A DNA stretch of 5,279 bases from positions 1 to 5,279 of the forward strand of contig CAKZJI010000464.1 of the NCBI GenBank assembly GCA_936941515.1, given 5' to 3'. The DNA comes from an uncultured Propionibacteriaceae bacterium. Its GTDB lineage: Bacteria; Actinomycetota; Actinomycetes; Propionibacteriales; Propionibacteriaceae. The notes under the pieces are model-generated. The model was not told the origin of the DNA and ran no database searches. It saw only the letters and a list, made by a program, of their open reading frames with translations. The translations under genes and the position numbers were made by a program. Below are positions 5,186 to 5,279 of the stretch, piece after piece; the stretch's first letter is position 1, and every line of letters begins with the position of its first letter.

Positions 5186-5263
5186 CAAGGGGCTCGTTGT
5201 TTCTGGCACCCCATGAATAAGCCTCAAGGTGTTTTGTTGTTTCTGCACTCCCATGACTGAGCC
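5186..5263. repeat. Tandem direct repeat, two units of about 39 bases
   Basis: Unit 1 (5186-5224) and unit 2 (5225-5263) both begin CAAGG and both contain GTTGTTTCTG, CCCATGA and AGCC. The best-conserved 28 bases, 5196-5223 and 5236-5263, agree at 22 positions without gaps and at more if one base is shifted (GGCACC against GCACTC). The differences show the copies are old. There are only two units and no spacers, so it is not a CRISPR array. Unit 2 is followed by a short GCCGC-GCAAT-GCGGC dyad at 5261-5275. The repeat lies at the edge of the window, so more units, or the end of an insertion sequence, could follow. Its role is unknown. Confidence 0.6.
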
Positions 5264-5279
5264 GCGCAATGCGGCAGCC

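Larger units (their letters stand above)
4981..5279. other. Intergenic stretch without a convincing gene
   Basis: No frame here shows a ribosome binding site together with a protein-like sequence. A plus-strand frame running through 4635-5120 is out of frame with ynfA and yields an Arg-rich low-complexity product, so it is not a gene. The stretch holds the candidate terminator just after ynfA, a small dyad at 5070-5086, one DnaA-box-like nonamer TTATTCACA at 5155-5163, and the tandem repeat at 5186-5263. It may continue into a neighbouring element beyond the window. Confidence 0.6.

Noticed and set aside
5186..5263. Repeat considered as a CRISPR array
   Set aside because: Only two diverged units lie head to tail with no spacers, and no cas gene is near.

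Overview
The window looks like a piece of the chromosome of a high-GC Gram-positive bacterium (Actinomycetota). The core genes have a strongly GC-biased third codon position: hand counts give about 71% G+C at 2221-2340 and about 73% at 4501-4620. Two genes appear to start without a leader, with a TAnnnT box 6-7 bases before the ATG. A family such as Propionibacteriaceae would fit, but that is a guess; the sequence has no rRNA or other taxonomic marker.

Layout. Positions 45-365 (minus) carry a small conserved-looking protein with a good ribosome binding site, an abrupt C-terminus and lower GC. Positions 509-2737 (minus) carry a 742-residue flavoenzyme that fuses a RetSat/CrtI-like phytoene-desaturase-family module to a ferredoxin-reductase-type FAD/NAD(P)H module. 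A divergent TetR-family regulator lies at 2847-3488 (plus). The 109-base gap between the two starts holds a dyad (TTTG, then GACAATGTC, then CAAA) that is a reasonable TetR operator. The regulator therefore most likely controls the flavoenzyme and perhaps itself.

Positions 3547-4106 (plus) hold a VapB/VapC toxin-antitoxin pair with a 4-base ATGA overlap. It is preceded by repeated GCATCA/TGATGC motifs next to a -10-like box and is visibly more AT-rich (about 45% G+C at 3841-3960) than its neighbours. Positions 4138-4980 (plus) hold a two-gene unit: an uncharacterised 169-residue soluble protein and, 3 bases after it, a YnfA/UPF0060 four-helix membrane protein. A mismatched hairpin follows that could be a terminator. 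The last 300 bases have no convincing gene. They contain a tandem repeat of two units of about 39 bases at 5186-5263 and a single DnaA-box-like nonamer.

No established large novel system is visible. The most interesting item is the RetSat-like/FNR fusion with its own divergent TetR regulator, which suggests a self-sufficient NAD(P)H-driven reductase or desaturase acting on an isoprenoid or other lipophilic substrate.
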